From Plasmodium malariae (Eukaryota; Apicomplexa; Aconoidasida; Haemosporida; Plasmodiidae): a DNA stretch of 64,000 nt. Where the stretch lies: positions 246,301-310,300 of the forward strand of contig NW_021638312.1 of the NCBI RefSeq assembly GCF_900090045.1, written 5' to 3'. Made by a program: the position numbers and the translations under genes. How positions within the stretch are numbered: the stretch's first letter is position 1; every line of letters starts with the position of its first letter. Shown here in pieces: positions 27,671 to 42,810 of the stretch. The notes under the pieces were generated by a model, which saw nothing but the letters and a program-made list of their open reading frames with translations, had not been told where the DNA came from and searched no databases.

Positions 27671-30600
27671 TAATAATTAATATTATATTTTTGTAAAGAA
27701 TTCTTTAATATGAAGTAATAACTATAATATTGTTAATGATGAACTTAATAAGCATACGCATAATTTGTAAATTATTGTAAATGCCCGTGAGTACATCTGG
27801 TCTGTTTTGTACGAAACAATAAAAATATATATTCCTTTTTTCTTTTTTTATTTTAATAGTTTTAAAGTTTTCGAAATCATATTTTAAATTATTTCTTTAG
27901 CTTAATTAAGTATTATGAGAGAATACATATATTTGTATATTAAAATATAATCCTATGAATATTTATATTCCTTCTTTATTATTAATATATAATGTTACTA
28001 TTCGTAAAATTATTTATAACTGTGATAACTTATATTTGTATAAGAGTATTTTCTTTTTACTTTATATCTTTTTATAGTATAAAATTATTATTTTTTTAGG
28101 TTTTTATGTAAATATATTATTAATTTAAATACAAAATAAATATACCCTGTTATGTATTATACCAATAGTTTTAATATATTTTGTTGTATTTATATATGTA
28201 CATTTTATCTAAAGAAAACCTAATATAAATTATATAAAATAGATTTTATCAGAAATATGATGCAAACATATTTATGGTAAAAACAAGCATAAGAACTATT
28301 TTTAGTTATTTTTGCTTCGTATATATGTGAAATTATGAATATTTAATAAAGAACCATAAATTGTAAAATACGTCTTATTTATAACTCTGTACTACCTTGA
28401 AAATTTTAATTCGTCAAAATTAGATGAATATTTAAATCAATTTATCATTTTATTATTGTGTTTAGTAACAAAGTTAATTCATTTCTGTAAACATTTAGCA
28501 TATATATATATTTTACTGAATATTACTATATAAATAAGCTATGTAATTTACATATATTCTTGTATTATTATAAGAAGAAATTATTGAATTAAATTTAATC
28601 AAAAATTGATAGATCAGTTCTAAAATTTTTTTTATATATATTTCTTGTTTAATATTATTTATTTATATATAGTATAAAATATCTTTAATATAATTTAAAT
28701 CATTTTTATATTAGTAACTGGTAAAAACTGTAAATTACTCATTATTGTCATTTAATGTATCCTAGAAAAAATTTTATAATTAGTGAGTAAATATTCTATC
28801 AATAAATAAGTTTTATTTTATGATTTCTTCCTGAAGAAAAAAAAAAGTTTTTATTTATAGCAAATAATAATATGTTGAAAAAGTTACTTTCTCAATTGTG
28901 CTGGTTGCATAATATTATAATTAAATAATATATCTTTTTTATTACGAGAAAATATTAAGAATTATTTGAATTCAATTTGAAATTCATATTTTAAAATTAC
29001 TTAATAATTAAGTTTATTTTTTCCATTTTATCTTAATTAACAGAATTCTTTTTTATGCATAACTTTTGAAGTTTTTCACATAAGAAATACGCTTGTCTTT
29101 GTAATCTATAGATTAAAACAGTTCTTACGTCATATTCTAGCAAGTAATTTCGCGTTATTATTAATATTGTTTATTTTTTTTTATTTTATATATGAATCAT
29201 TTATATTATATGCTTTTAAATTTTTCTATCACATTTTTTTGAATTTTTAATAAATTAACAAATTATAGCTCAGTATTTATAAATTTTGTTTTGCTGTTTA
29301 GTCAGAATATAGTGACACAAGGCATATAATATCTTATATACTTTCTAAAAGATTAAGCATAAATATAATCAAATTATTTAATGTATTTTATTGAAATTCT
29401 GACATACATATTTGTTTTCTTACATGGTACAAAAATTTACATATATTAAACTACAAATATGAAAATTGACAAGTTCTTGGATTAACAAATATTTTTTATT
29501 TTAGATATAATAAGTTAAACTAATATGAATTACACTTTCATTTATATATTTATGTTAGTTTTAAATCATATATAGATTACTCTTTCGGTACATATACAAT
29601 TAAGTTATTTCTAATGACTGTATAAAAAGAAAATTATATATAATTTTTTAGCGATTTACGTATATCTTCTGGAATGTGTAATGAGAGAAAGTTGAATGAT
29701 AAATATTATAAAATAATATTAACGGTATAAACTATGTAGTAGGATAATTACACTATGAAGTACTACATTTTACATAATGTTATTGTTGATTCATTATTTT
29801 ATATCAAGTGATTCCTAAATAAAAACTTATACAAAAGTTTTTAGATTATCAATTATACATACAATTAATTAGAAATTTAAATAAACTCTTTTTATATAGA
29901 TATAAATATGAAAAAAATTACGAAGAACTTTTACCAAAAGCATTACGATATCATATTTAAACAATAAAAAGACATAATTAAAAGCATAAATTAAAATGTT
30001 CAAGTAACATATATATATTATTGTTTACATATTATTATTTATCAGTTATTATAAAGTTCTCAATTTTTTATTTTCTTGAATTAACTAAAAGATATTCTGA
30101 AAGTTTTCATTAACTGAATTATTAAATATAAATTAAGAATAAACAAAAATAAATTAATTTTTATGTAAATAAATAGTGATAAATAGTCCGAAGTGCTATT
30201 TTTTTACTATTTCATGTCTTATTAAAATAAATAATAAGTTAATCAAGAATGTATACAAGATGAATCCCAAAAAATATAACAATATATTAAAATGAAATAA
30301 TAATACAAAAGCAAAGATAATAGAATGAACACATAAACATATTTATTAAAATTAAATGTAGTGCTAATCTTTTTTTTTAACTATGACAGTAGATGTTACA
30401 TATAACTATATTTTAAGTTGTTCAATAGTGATAATTTTTGTTCCATTATATTATCATTTAAGAAATTTAATATTAATTCTTATATTTATTTTAAAATATT
30501 AAACATTCTTATATCTTTTCCACATTTGTTTTAAATAAAATAAGCTTAATATAATATGTTTCTTCTTTTAAATATATATAATTTTATAATATTTAGTGAT

Positions 30601-33004
30601 TTAATTTTATAATCTCAAATAAATTAACTTATGTTAAGAAAAAATCACACTATTTATAAGGATATTATAACTATTGAGAAGAAGTAAATAAAAAAATACA
30701 CTTAAAAAGAACATAATATAATATTCTTGTAAAATATGTAAAATAACAAAAATATAATTAGAGAAAATTTTTATATAAATTCCATCACATAAAAGAATGG
30801 TGAAAATATAATATTATTAAATCAATTGTGTTATGTTTTTATAATGTAAAGGGTTAGAATAATAATAATTATATTCTTTTCATTATTTATTTTTATAATT
30901 CATCCTATAGAATTATACTTTTAATTACATAATATAAATTTTATAATTATTATGATGTAATAAATGAATTATGCTTTAATATATAATATTATGCTTTAGC
31001 AAGAGATATAAAAAATTTAAGGATAAAAAAAAAGTCAAAAAAAAATATATATATATATTTAATTTATTGTAGTGTAAATATTTTTTTTATGGAATCAAAT
31101 ATTATTTCTATTTGATTCAATTTCAATGAAGTAGAGAAAAAGAGGAATATAAATAAAAAAAGTAGTTGTAATATTATATAAAAATATTTTAAAGTGTAAG
31201 AAAAATAAAACATGAGAATCATTTGTTCCATTTCTATGTACGTTAATAATACATTATACAATTACATATATGTTTGTCAATATGAATCCAAAAAAGTTTA
31301 TGTATTAAAAATTATAAAATACTTCCATGAAGATGTTTTTTCTTTTTTTACTTGATTGATTTTTGAAATATTTTCAGAATATTTTCTATTTAAGATAAAT
31401 CATTAAATATATTTTAATTATATATTTATTTTTAATAATATTAATATTTAATCATGAACATACTAAGTGGAATTAACTGTAAATCAAAGTAAAATTAATG
31501 GAAAAATATTCTAATATGTAGAATAGAGAAAAAAAAAAAAAAACTCTGTAACATAAGATAGAAAAACTGCTCCGTAAATTATAACTGTATAGTTATAAAT
31601 AAAAATGTAATAAACAAAATTTTATATGCAGTTAAAAAATACTTATTTATAACTGTTTTTACATTTTCTTTAATATTATTTGTCTTTTATTTATTTATAT
31701 TTAAATTTTTATAATGTAAATGAAGTAAAAGTTGTGACAACAATCTTCTATATTTGAGTAAAGAAACATAATGAATATTAATTCATTAAATGAAATATGT
31801 GCATTCATGAAATTAAAGGAAGTCATAATATATAATTCATAATAAAAAGGCTTAATAAGCTACGTGCACATATATGTTTAGCGAATTATTTTTTTATTTA
31901 AAATTTCTTGTATGTATATATCAAATATGTGAGTCAAATTATATGTATCGTTAAAAATTATTTGTATTATTTTTTATTAACCTTCATCTTTTAGTTTTAG
32001 TTTATTTTTTAATAGATTTAATATATCATTTTTAAAAATAATTGCTTTTTATTTGGAGTTATTTATTATTTGTTCTTTTCCTGTTTATCAACTGAATTTT
32101 TTGATGTGCTAAACCACATATTTATCTTAATACATTATTAAATAAAATGAATAATATATTTAAAAATTTGGTTAACGTATTATAAAAAATAAAATATATA
32201 CTAATAAATTAGGTGCTAGATGTCGAGAATTTCATATGAAGTTGTTAAGGTTCATTTGTATTATTCTGATTTGTTAAATGTATGTACATTACATATTATA
32301 AATACATAGAATTACAGTGTTATAAGAATAGTTTAATAGATATAAACTTTTAATATAATATTATATTACTTTTGTAACTTCTAGTTCATTTGCTTTTTTA
32401 TAAATTACATAAATATCTACGATATAATAAATAGATAAGTAAAAATATATAAATTTTTATTATTGGAACACTTAACAAAAATTAGTTAGTGAGCCAAGAT
32501 TGTTATGATAGAAATTCATTTAATGAAAAAACACTTTTTTTTTTTTTTCTTTCTTATTTTATGTTATGAATTCATTTTCTACATATGTATATCTAATTAA
32601 AAAAATGTAAAGAAATAATTAAGCACAAGTGTTTGAAGACATTTCATTTATAAATTATAATGTGAAATAAAATTAACTAAAAATCATAATTTTCAAAAAT
32701 TATTGTATAAAACATTATTATGTTTTTTACATAAAAATATGAATTTTTTCGTAGATTTGGTTGAAGTAATTAGTTCTTTATTTTAATTGAAATGTAGTCC
32801 TTTAACCATTGAAAGTGTTATATCTAATATATCGTAAAAAGTTATATAAAATATTTCTTCGTTTTCTTATCATTATTATGATATTATTATAACAAATTGT
32901 ATTACTAATTAATAAACGGTATTTCCATAATATAATGTCAATAAATTTAGAATTATTAAATGAAAAATAAATTCCTAATTATATATTATCTTCTTGATAC
33001 ATTG
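27671..33004. other. AT-rich gene-free spacer between fam-l and fam-m
   Basis: The first 60 bases carry the shared 3' flank ('ttctttaatatgaagtaat' near 27700). The rest has no coding signal; the - strand frame at 31064-31261 is low-complexity F/L/I. Nothing else is seen. Confidence 0.5.
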
Positions 33005-33457
33005 GATACTGTATTATCTATAATCTATACATATTATATTTTGTATATTCCATATACTAGATGAATTTAATATTTAGAAATATTTAGATAACTTATATTT
33101 TATTTAATTCATTCTTTTAAGGATTAGTAAAACAACAACTTAATTAATCTCTTATATTATATAATTAAATTATATATTTAAATATTCTTGAATAAATTCA
33201 AATTTGTTTATTTTTATTAAAATTAATTATTTGAATATATAATTAAGATAATAATTTTTTAATATATATTTTAAGTTTTAATTTTTTATGTTCGTTTTAA
33301 AATATATTGTAGTTATATGTATTTTATTAGATTTTTATGAAAATATATAAATAAAATATTAGAGAAATAAATGTAGCATAATTTATAATTAGAAGTATAC
33401 TATATTACTGTAAATTTAGTCATCACGGTATATATTACAATTCTAAAAATGTATATC
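33005..33457 (+). promoter_or_regulatory. Shared 5' flank of fam-type genes
   Basis: Begins with 'tattatctataatctatacat' (about 33010-33031), like 44427 and 62021, and continues into an AT-rich leader up to the fam-m start. Probably promoter and 5' UTR; the later blocks are more diverged here than in other copies. Confidence 0.35.
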
Positions 33458-34501
33458 ATGGAACAAAACCTTAAGTCAATCATATTTTTTAAAATTTGTG
33501 CCTTTGTTCTTTTAACTTGGATATGTCATCATAACAGTGATATGGTATAATACTATTATTTAAGGATATTTTTATTATTTATATTTTTTGTGTTTTTTTT
33601 TTTTATTTATGTAATTTTTTAGTTTGATATTTTTTTTATGTTTAAATAATAAATATTTAATATGTGTTTTTAGATAACTTCTAACAAACCTCTGAAGGAA
33701 AAATGCAAATTTCATAAAAAAATAAATACAAGAAATTATCGATTATTAGCAAAACATAAACATGATAATGATTCATTAATTACAGGGTTAAAAGAAAATG
33801 TACCAAATAATAAAGTTCCTAAAAGAAAAGATATATCACATAACGAAAATATAAGGACAGGAAAAAAGGAATTATTAAATACATGTTCTTCAAGTAGTAC
33901 AGTTGCCGATAAAAAAGCTATTAAAAATAAATCTCGTATATTTGAAACAAAAAAATATTCCCATTTGGAAAAAAAAATATTTAAAGAACTAGATTACGAG
34001 AATTTTCTTAAAAACAACAGATCAATTAGTGATAAGACTTACAAAAATATAATCATAAAAAAATATGGTTTGCGATTAGCTCTTCCTGTATTATTGTTCT
34101 TAATTTTATTTATAGTATTCATAATAAATTTTTCACTGGGTTTTTCTACTACTAAAGTTTCATGGGATAGTGGTTTATTTGGGTTATCGGATTATATAAA
34201 AAACTTCGAAGTTGGTAATAGTTGGCTATCAGAAGTTTTAAAATGGTTGAAAAATAATACATCAGGGTTATGGCTGCACTATGGTACAACAAAGGATACA
34301 TCTTCTACTCTATGTAATTTGTGCAAAGAAGCAACAGGAGAAGGTGTTAAGCTCAGTGAAAAATGTATATTAGGACAGTTATTTGGATATATATTCTATT
34401 TCGTACCGTTCATTATATTAGGTGTCACATTTATATCATGGATTATTTATTACCATAAAAAAGTTAAAAAATATCAAAAAATTAAATTAAGGAAAAGATA
34501 A
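33458..34501 (+). CDS. fam-m exported protein
   Basis: Exon 1 is 33458-33544 (MEQNLK, 29 codons, donor GTATAAT); exon 2 is 33674-34501 after GTTTTTAG; phase 0; 304 residues. An in-frame ATG at 33449 would add three residues; I chose 33458 to match the siblings. RLLAK begins at residue 52 in the TRNYRLLAKHK context. The fam-m signature follows: FETKKYSHLEKKIFKELDY, then FLKNNRSISDKTYK. Membrane segments are at about 160-184 and 264-288. The loop between them is long (about 80 residues) and has three Cys in the LCNLC...KC region. The tail is YYHKKVKKYQKIKLRKR. Only part of exon 2 has an internal start-like codon, so a simple ORF search would miss the first 126 residues. Exported membrane protein of unknown function. 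Confidence 0.88.
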
Positions 34502-36899
34502 AAATAATAATAAGAAATATATTTCATTCCATAAAGAAGTCTTTAATATGAATTAATTTCTGTAATACCTTTAGTTAAATTTTATTAATCTCCTCCATAA
34601 TTACTTGTATTTTATAAATGTATATACAAATAAGTCGCCTTTTTTATATACAGCTGTCTAACAAATGGTCTTATTTTTTTTTTAAATATAAATTTCTAAT
34701 ATTTTTCAATTTTCACCTTAAAACATTACTTGAGATTAACTAATTTTTTGAGTTCGTATCTATATATATGTATTCAAATAGTTTATCACTAAAAATAAAT
34801 ATATATACTATACATGGGGATTAAAGTAAATATATAACAGCGCAATCAATATAATTCTGTGGAATCATCTTAATTTCTGTTTTATCTAAAAATTGTCGTT
34901 TTTTCTTTTTTGTCTTGTTCTAATTTAAAACCATTATTTTTTCGTATTATTAAGAAAAATTATCATAACCTTTATATCAGCAATAAATTTATCTTGTTTT
35001 TTACATAATAAAAAAAAGTAAATATATGTCGTTTCTTTTATATATTTATATTTCTATAACCTCAGAGAGAGCTAATATTTATTCTGTAAAATAAGCGCAT
35101 GGAAAGTATTTAACATAACATAATTGTTACAAATAGCTTTTTAGTATATATTTATTTTACTTCTTATGATATAGATTTGAAGTTATGAACATATGATTAA
35201 AATATATTTTTATTAAATTTTAAATATTTACAGTCGTGTACAAACATATATATTTTTTTATATTTCTACAACTGAATGAACAGTTACAAACATTAATTAT
35301 TATATTATTGTACTAATTTGAGGTGTTTATTCAATATTTGAATAAAGGTATTACACATATGTACATGTATATTATTAACAATTAATAGATAATCTCCATA
35401 TATATTTTTATTTTTTATATAACTAAAAAATTGATTTGATGAATTATATATAGTCATATATTAATAAATTATATATATAAATTTTTTTTTATATCTTTTC
35501 ATAATATTATAATTTTTAAAAATTTGATTATGTCGGTAAAAAGCAAAATTAACTGTAGATATAGACAAAATAAATAAATAATTTCCGCTATTATATAATA
35601 CAGTGCACGTATTCTTTTATATGTATAACGTATTTTTTATATATGTAAATATATTAATGAGCTAATATTATTTTAGCGATGCATAAAAATATATGTACTT
35701 TACATTAACTATTAATAATTTCTTCAAATTAAAATTTATAATTTTTTAATTAAAATGAAGTTGAAAAGAAAATATTTTTATAGGTAGTTTGTAAATATAT
35801 ATCATATTTATGTCAGATAATTTGTAATAATATATACTGAAAAAGTTACTCTATTTTCTTACAAGATGTTATTAAATAAGTTTAATAAATAAATTTCTCA
35901 ATATAAAAATATGAAAATAATATTCTTTTATTAAATTTGATTTTTTATATGTCTAAATGTATATAATAATGTAATACTAATAAATTTCTTAATTATTATT
36001 ATTGAATAAACTATAAAAAGTATTCTTTAGTTAAAAAACATCTACATATATTATTACTTGTAAAGGTATACGTAGAAATTGGAGAAAATGCAAACAATGA
36101 CAATAAGAATTTTAATAGAATATATATATATGTTTATATGTTAATATCAAATATTTCTGTATTTTACTAAAATATTTTCTTCTATGTACATAAAATACAT
36201 ATGTATGTAAGTTAATTATATTATGATAATGTTTTTTTTTTTAGTGAAGAAGATGAATAAAATTGTATTTTTATTTAATTAGATTACTAGGAAATAGAAA
36301 CGAAATTAGATATAAAAATAGAAAAATAATAAATTTAATTAGGTGATATTATTTAATATCTACATATATAAAAATACTAAAATAAATAAATTTTTAGTTA
36401 TAATTCTATGACTATTAATAGACACATCATATTATTATCTTTATATTAATTAGTATATATCGCTGTACACTTTAAATATTCAAAAAGTAATCATATTTCA
36501 TTTTTTATTTATTTTAGAATTTATAGGCAATTATTTATATCATATTTTTGAAATAAACTTATATTAAAATTACCTTATCCTATACTTTTCAGTTGTATGT
36601 GAATATTTAATAATAATAATAATGCAAATTAATATATTATATATAGCTGCAATATTCGATCCATTGGTATTAAGAACACTACTATAGTTAAACACAAAGA
36701 AAAACATTACAAATATATTATTGTGTAAAAGGTATATAAACAATTTTTATAAGAAAAACTACATAAACAAAAAAGAAATTATGATAATAAAATTTTTGTA
36801 CAATTAAAAAAAGTCGCTTTCACATATTTATTCTTATCACTTAATAGTATTAGCTTTACATTTATTTGTGTTTTTATAGTATACATGAAGATAAATACA

Positions 36900-39800
36900 T
36901 GTCAACACAATTATTCTTTACTAGTAGCTACCAAAGAAAAAGTTAATTAAATATTTTGAGCAGGCTTAACATTAAAACCGTAAAAAAGTTAAATTATTCA
37001 CCCAAAAAATAAAAAAAAAATTTTTTTTTTGAATTTTTTGAATATTTTTAATTTTTGTGTAATATCATTTTTAATTTTTTTTAATTATTTGCATGTATAT
37101 ATGTGTAAAAATCATGCATTACATGTGTACATATATTTTCTAAAAGTTTTTTAGTTCTCCTATGTACATCTCCTATTTATCTAACTTTTCTAATTCTTCA
37201 TTTTACCTCATTTTTCTTCTTTACTTTTTTATAATTAGTTTTTGTAAAATTAAAATGAAAAAAAAGGAACTTATTAAATTTTAAAGGTATTAGTGTACAT
37301 GTTTTTAGAAATAACAAAAGGCAAAATTTGAATTTGACAGTTGTGAACAAGGTACTGACTTAAGCACACAACACTAAAACGATATAATTATTGTTGTGAT
37401 ATGCTTAATTAAAAGTGCAAAAATTATTTTATATTCTTTACTTAGACTATCTATCATCATTGTGTACATGAGTTTTAAAGTAGTATATATGAAGAAACAT
37501 TAATAAATATGAAATAAGAGAACTGTGTGCATTAAGAATAAGTATACGTAAAAATTCTCACTATTATGTTCACAAACGATGCTATTTCTTTTGTTAGGTT
37601 ACTTGTATCTTTTTGAAGACGACCTATTCTTGTAGAAAGAATGATATGCTGAAAAAGGAGAGAATGGAGAAGATAAACATTATCTTATAAGGCTATGAAA
37701 ATGTGATTCCAGAAAAATAAAAAGACGTAAATTAACATAATATGTGATTAATATTGATGCAAATGCTTATGTACAATTAGAAATTTTAACATAAATTTTT
37801 TTTTCACCTTTTTTTATATTCAGATTGTAATTACAAAAATGTTTTTCTATAAAGGAAGATGAATATTCATATAAATGTTTTAATGAAAAGTGATTTAAAT
37901 ATATAGTTATGTATCTGTTTACAACATTTTTTTAATTTATTTTTTCTTTCCTCTACATGTATGAAAAATCGAAAAAATAAGCCTCTAATTATATAATTTC
38001 TTTGAAATTAGAGATATAATAGTTGAACACAATTGTTTTCAAAGAATTTATATGTATGAACAATGATAATATACTGTGTACATACATGTGTGCATACATA
38101 TGTGTATATGTACATGTTCATATGAAATGTATGTATGTAAATGCGTATAGACTCGTGTGTACGTGTACATGTGTATACTTACATAATGTAATGTATCCAT
38201 TTACATATTTCAGTACATATATCTTCATATATTCCAAAAAACGAATATTTATTTTTTAACTTGATAAATTACATTGAGTTATTTACATATATTTTTAGCA
38301 GAATTTGTACAAGCATGTTTTCCTGCATAAACACAGGATACATAAAAATAATAATTATTAATGAAACAAATAAGATACATTTTTTACAGCTTGATTTATC
38401 TATTTCACCTTATGAAACCATTACATAAATTTCATATTGTGACTGAGGTTCAATATATGTAAATTATTTTTATATTATTGTACACATTATATGTGACACG
38501 AATGAAAGAACGCATATGAAGAATACTTTTATAAAGACACTAATGCTCATCTAATCCATTTAAATCAAAATAAATAGAATAAGAAATTTATCATAGGAGC
38601 ACAATTTTATGTCAATAAATGAAAAAATTTGAGGGCAAAGTTGAGTTCATACCTATTGATGTTAATAGGATAGCATTATTAATGTTTAGATACTTATCTA
38701 TGCATACTACACACACGCATATATATATGTTTTGCTATAACATATTTCTTTATATTCGTTAGATCATTTATATTGGAAAGTCGCAAAGGAGGAAACATGT
38801 GAATATATATATATGTATACAAATTTTTGCGTATTGAAAATTTATTTACATGGTATTACTGGCATTACAAACTTATGTTCATCCGCTATAGATTTGAACA
38901 ATTTAGAATAAGTTCATGTGCATAAAAAAGAATGGAACGTATAATAAAAGTCAGAAAAATGACAAAGGAGAATAACAATAATGCATGAAGTTCGTTGAAA
39001 CAGTTACTACTTTTATGAATGTTAATAAAGATATGGGATAAAAATAAATATATAAGTAATCTGAATAGTGAGCTGTTCAAATAAATTAGTTAGATAAGAA
39101 ATTTGTTTAACAGAAGTCCATTTTATATTACGTAAAAATTGATAATGTACTTATGATTACCTCTATTAATGATCATTATTTGGAGTTTAACTAATACATT
39201 CATCATATATATGCAGAAAGAAAAGCAAAAGAATATAAAAAATACAAAAACATAAGGAGTAAAAATATAAGCGAAAAAAAAAAAGTTATTAATTCGTGAC
39301 AAAATAAAAGAAAATATTTTATATAAGTAAATGAGCGTACATACAGATGAACTGTTCTTATATGCTAATGCATATGTTCATAATTTCCACGATAGTTAAG
39401 ATAGTATCTAAGTAAATATACACGTGTAACAATAAATAATATGCACAAGCAAATTACATTTGCAAGTTTGCTTGCGATAAATTAATTCATTTGGAACATA
39501 GAAAAACAAAAACATTATACTTCAATACTTTTTTTTTTTTTTTAAATAATTAGATGAGATATAACTATGTAAACTTATATGCAATATAATAGTGTTAAAA
39601 ATGTTAAGAAAAAACAAATATCAGCAAGGCTGTAGAGTAAAATGAAAGACATGAAATTAAATTTTATAATGATACAAAATTTAGCTATAAATTTAACATG
39701 AATACGTTTGTGTGGATATACTTCAATAGATATAATTGTAGTAATAGTATTGTAAAAGGATTTAGTAGTTGTTTAATAAGGATGACCATAAAAATTTTAC

Positions 39801-39900
39801 TTAATGAAACACTATGAAAATAATAATTTCACTGAACATATGCGTAGCGTGCACTAATTAATTTTTAAAAAATATATTAAAATAAAAAACGTCATGGATC
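36900..39900. other. Compositionally distinct non-coding zone
   Basis: Compared with flanking DNA this zone has visibly more C and G, fewer long A/T runs, and many 'acat/tgta/catatg' steps, densest at about 38060-38215 where acat/gtgt-like words dominate. No long open frame is present; the frame at 38023-38259 only translates this low-complexity stretch. It may be old decayed coding DNA or a different class of subtelomeric non-coding sequence. Confidence 0.4.
38060..38215. repeat. Imperfect acat/tgta-rich low-complexity tract
   Basis: Interspersed 'acatgtg', 'catacatatg', 'gtgtatatgtacatg' words over about 150 bases, with no exact unit length. It is a low-complexity tract rather than a clean tandem array. 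Confidence 0.5.
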
Positions 39901-42249
39901 TTATTATTATAACATTAAGGATATGTTAAATTAAAAGGAACCTAATCAATTATAGAAAAAGTTATATTTATGTGAAATGATTACTGAAATTGACATTATA
40001 TCTAAAATAATTTAAAAAATATTAGGGGTTTAATGTGAATATATATGCATTAGTATATACATATTTAATAATTCTTATCTTGGATGTCATATGAATTTAT
40101 TAAGAACTAAAATGTTTCAAAAAAAATGAAAATTACCTATAGAATGCTTTTTAATTTTGCTTAATATGCATTATTAATTAATTTAGATTTGTGTTAATGT
40201 ATTTAATAAATACGACATACATAAAATAATATAAGAAAAATTGAATTCTCTAAAAATTACAAACTGTATTAGTTACATTAACATTTAGAAAATAATTATA
40301 AAAATGAATTTTATAAGTTTATGTAATTTTTTTCATTATATATTTTTGATAATAGATAGTATTATTAATTAAGTTGAACTCTTTTGTTTTTTATTATAAG
40401 AAAGAATTTATAATTTTTGGCAGAATTAAGAACATCCAAATGAAAGAATCCTTCAAAAGATCCCAAACCTAGAATATATTTAAATATGATTATATATATA
40501 CGTCTATATAAGTATATATATACATGAAAAAATGATATAAAAAAAATAATTATCTTATATTTGCGACATTCTGTAGAGTAATATGAATTATGTAGAATAT
40601 TAAAAATTTAATTATTTTATATTTTTTTTATTTAATTATTTTTTACATAAGTAATTTTCTTACCTGGATTAGTATCATTTTACTGTTATACAGTTAACTT
40701 AATATATTTAATATATTATATTTTTATAATTAACTATATTCACTATATTTATATGAAAATATGTAATATACATATTTCTTCCTTTATTCGTATATTCATA
40801 AAATACTTATTTTATTTTAGTTACGTAAATATTGTAATTTGTTAGATGATTTTGGTATTATTTATTTATAAATGGAAAAAAAAATATATACATAGTTATC
40901 TTATCCATAAATATATTGAAAAGAAAAATAATATATTAAATTTGTTTCTAAATTTTATTCGATATTACATTATATATAATCTTTTCGTATTTCTTAGCGA
41001 TATCATTTTTTTTTCTGTTGTAATTTTTTTTTTAATTGCATAATTACTAAAAATGTATTTTCTACTATATTTACTTTTAGATTTTTTTTCTTTTTTTAAT
41101 GTTATTATTCCTATAAAATTTACAAATTTTTATTTTAAACGAAAAAATGAAAAAAAAATATAAGATATAAATTACTCAATTATTAAATTAAAATTTTTTT
41201 TTTTATTCATATTACACATAATGAATTCTATTAACTTATATGAAGTATTGCATACTTAAAAATGTAATGGAAATATATAAGTGAGTTAAATTCGATAGTA
41301 CATTTTAAAATATATATATTTTGTACATAAAATAATTCCTTGAATATAATTTTCAAATTATTCTTAAATAGAAGTTATGCATGTCGTACGTATGCGGCAT
41401 ATGTAACATTATGTTTTGTGTTATAAAAAAAATTGAATTTTTAAGTTTTTTTTTATTTTCATGTGAACAATATAATATGCTATACAATTATTTAAGTTTT
41501 TCTATTATAAAATAGTATTTAAAAGTTTAGCATGTACAAATAACTAAGCTTATTATTAGGAAACTGACAAAAAAATCAATAACTATATTAGTAATATATG
41601 TTTATGTACCTGTTCTCATCACATATATATTGTTTTTATTCTGATTATCAAATAAAATTTTTATAAAAAAGAAAAATGTATTTTGTTTTATTATTTTTCT
41701 TAAAAGCATTAATATCTAAAATTTAGAGTTGTTCTGTTATATACTACTATATATATGTATATATTGAGGGTTTATTAAAATAATTTGTATTAAAATAAAT
41801 TCGATTTTGCGTTTTTGATAAATAACTTTATTAAAATTATTTACAAAATTACTATTAAAAGTATCTTTTATTTTTTATAATTTATATTTTTATTTTATTT
41901 ATACTAATTAATACTTTTTTGAAGAATAAAATAGCACTGCAAAATATAATACACTTATGTTACTACCTTGTGTATAAACAATAACTTTTTTAGTTACATT
42001 TATATAAATTATAAAATTCATTAATTCTAGTACAAATGAAAAAATTAATTCTTTTATTTTAGTTAAAGTATTTATATTTGTTCTTTTATATAGATATGCA
42101 CATAATTCACTGATACGTTGAAATAAAATAGTAGAAAATTTTCCTTATATTTCTTGCTACTTCATGCCATATAAATATATGAATATACTTATATGGAAAT
42201 TTCTAATGAGTAAGTATACTTAATATATATTTAAATAATAAAAACATTT

Positions 42250-42810
42250 TTTTTTCATTGTAATGGACCTTTAATGAATCTATAGTTAGTTAACATAGTG
42301 CGCATGGGATATTAGACGCAATATTCGTTATACTGTTGTCATAAAAAATAAGGAAACATATAATATAGGATTAATGATATATTATTTGAAAATGGACATG
42401 ATACTTAAGACAGTGAGGATTACAATATTGAATATACGATGAAAATTTTAAGCCTAAAGATAAATATAATTCAAAAACTGTAATCAAAAAATTGATTAGG
42501 AAATTGATATATGTGATATATAAAACATTTTATGTGATAAATATATTTTGTTTTTTTTAAAAAAACTGTTCTATATGAATCTCAATTATATGGATGCGTA
42601 AAATTAATGTACTGATACTTTCTAAAAAAAATTCTAACGTATTACATATTTACGAGTGCTACTTCAGCAATTAGTCCTTAGGAGCACTTCCTTTAAGAAT
42701 ATTTACGTTACTTTTTTTACTTCTTATTACATTAGGAAATTTACTATAATATATGTAATGAATACTAAGACTGTTATTAAATTCTGAAGTGGGAGATGCA
42801 ACTTCATTAT
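42250..42810 (+). other. Possible decayed exported-protein gene
   Basis: Fragments with coding character occur in order on the + strand: an acidic NGHDT..DSEDYNIEYT-like stretch near 42392-42440, then a hydrophobic ALPLRIFTLLFLLLITLGNLL stretch near 42687-42748 that resembles the first membrane segment of fam-type proteins. Stops and frame changes separate them and no exon 1 is seen. The likeness is slight. Confidence 0.22.

Noticed and set aside
38023..38259. 78-residue frame rich in Cys, Tyr and Val
   Set aside because: It is the translation of the acat/tgta low-complexity tract, has no splice context or family motif, and its Cys come from repeated TGT words.
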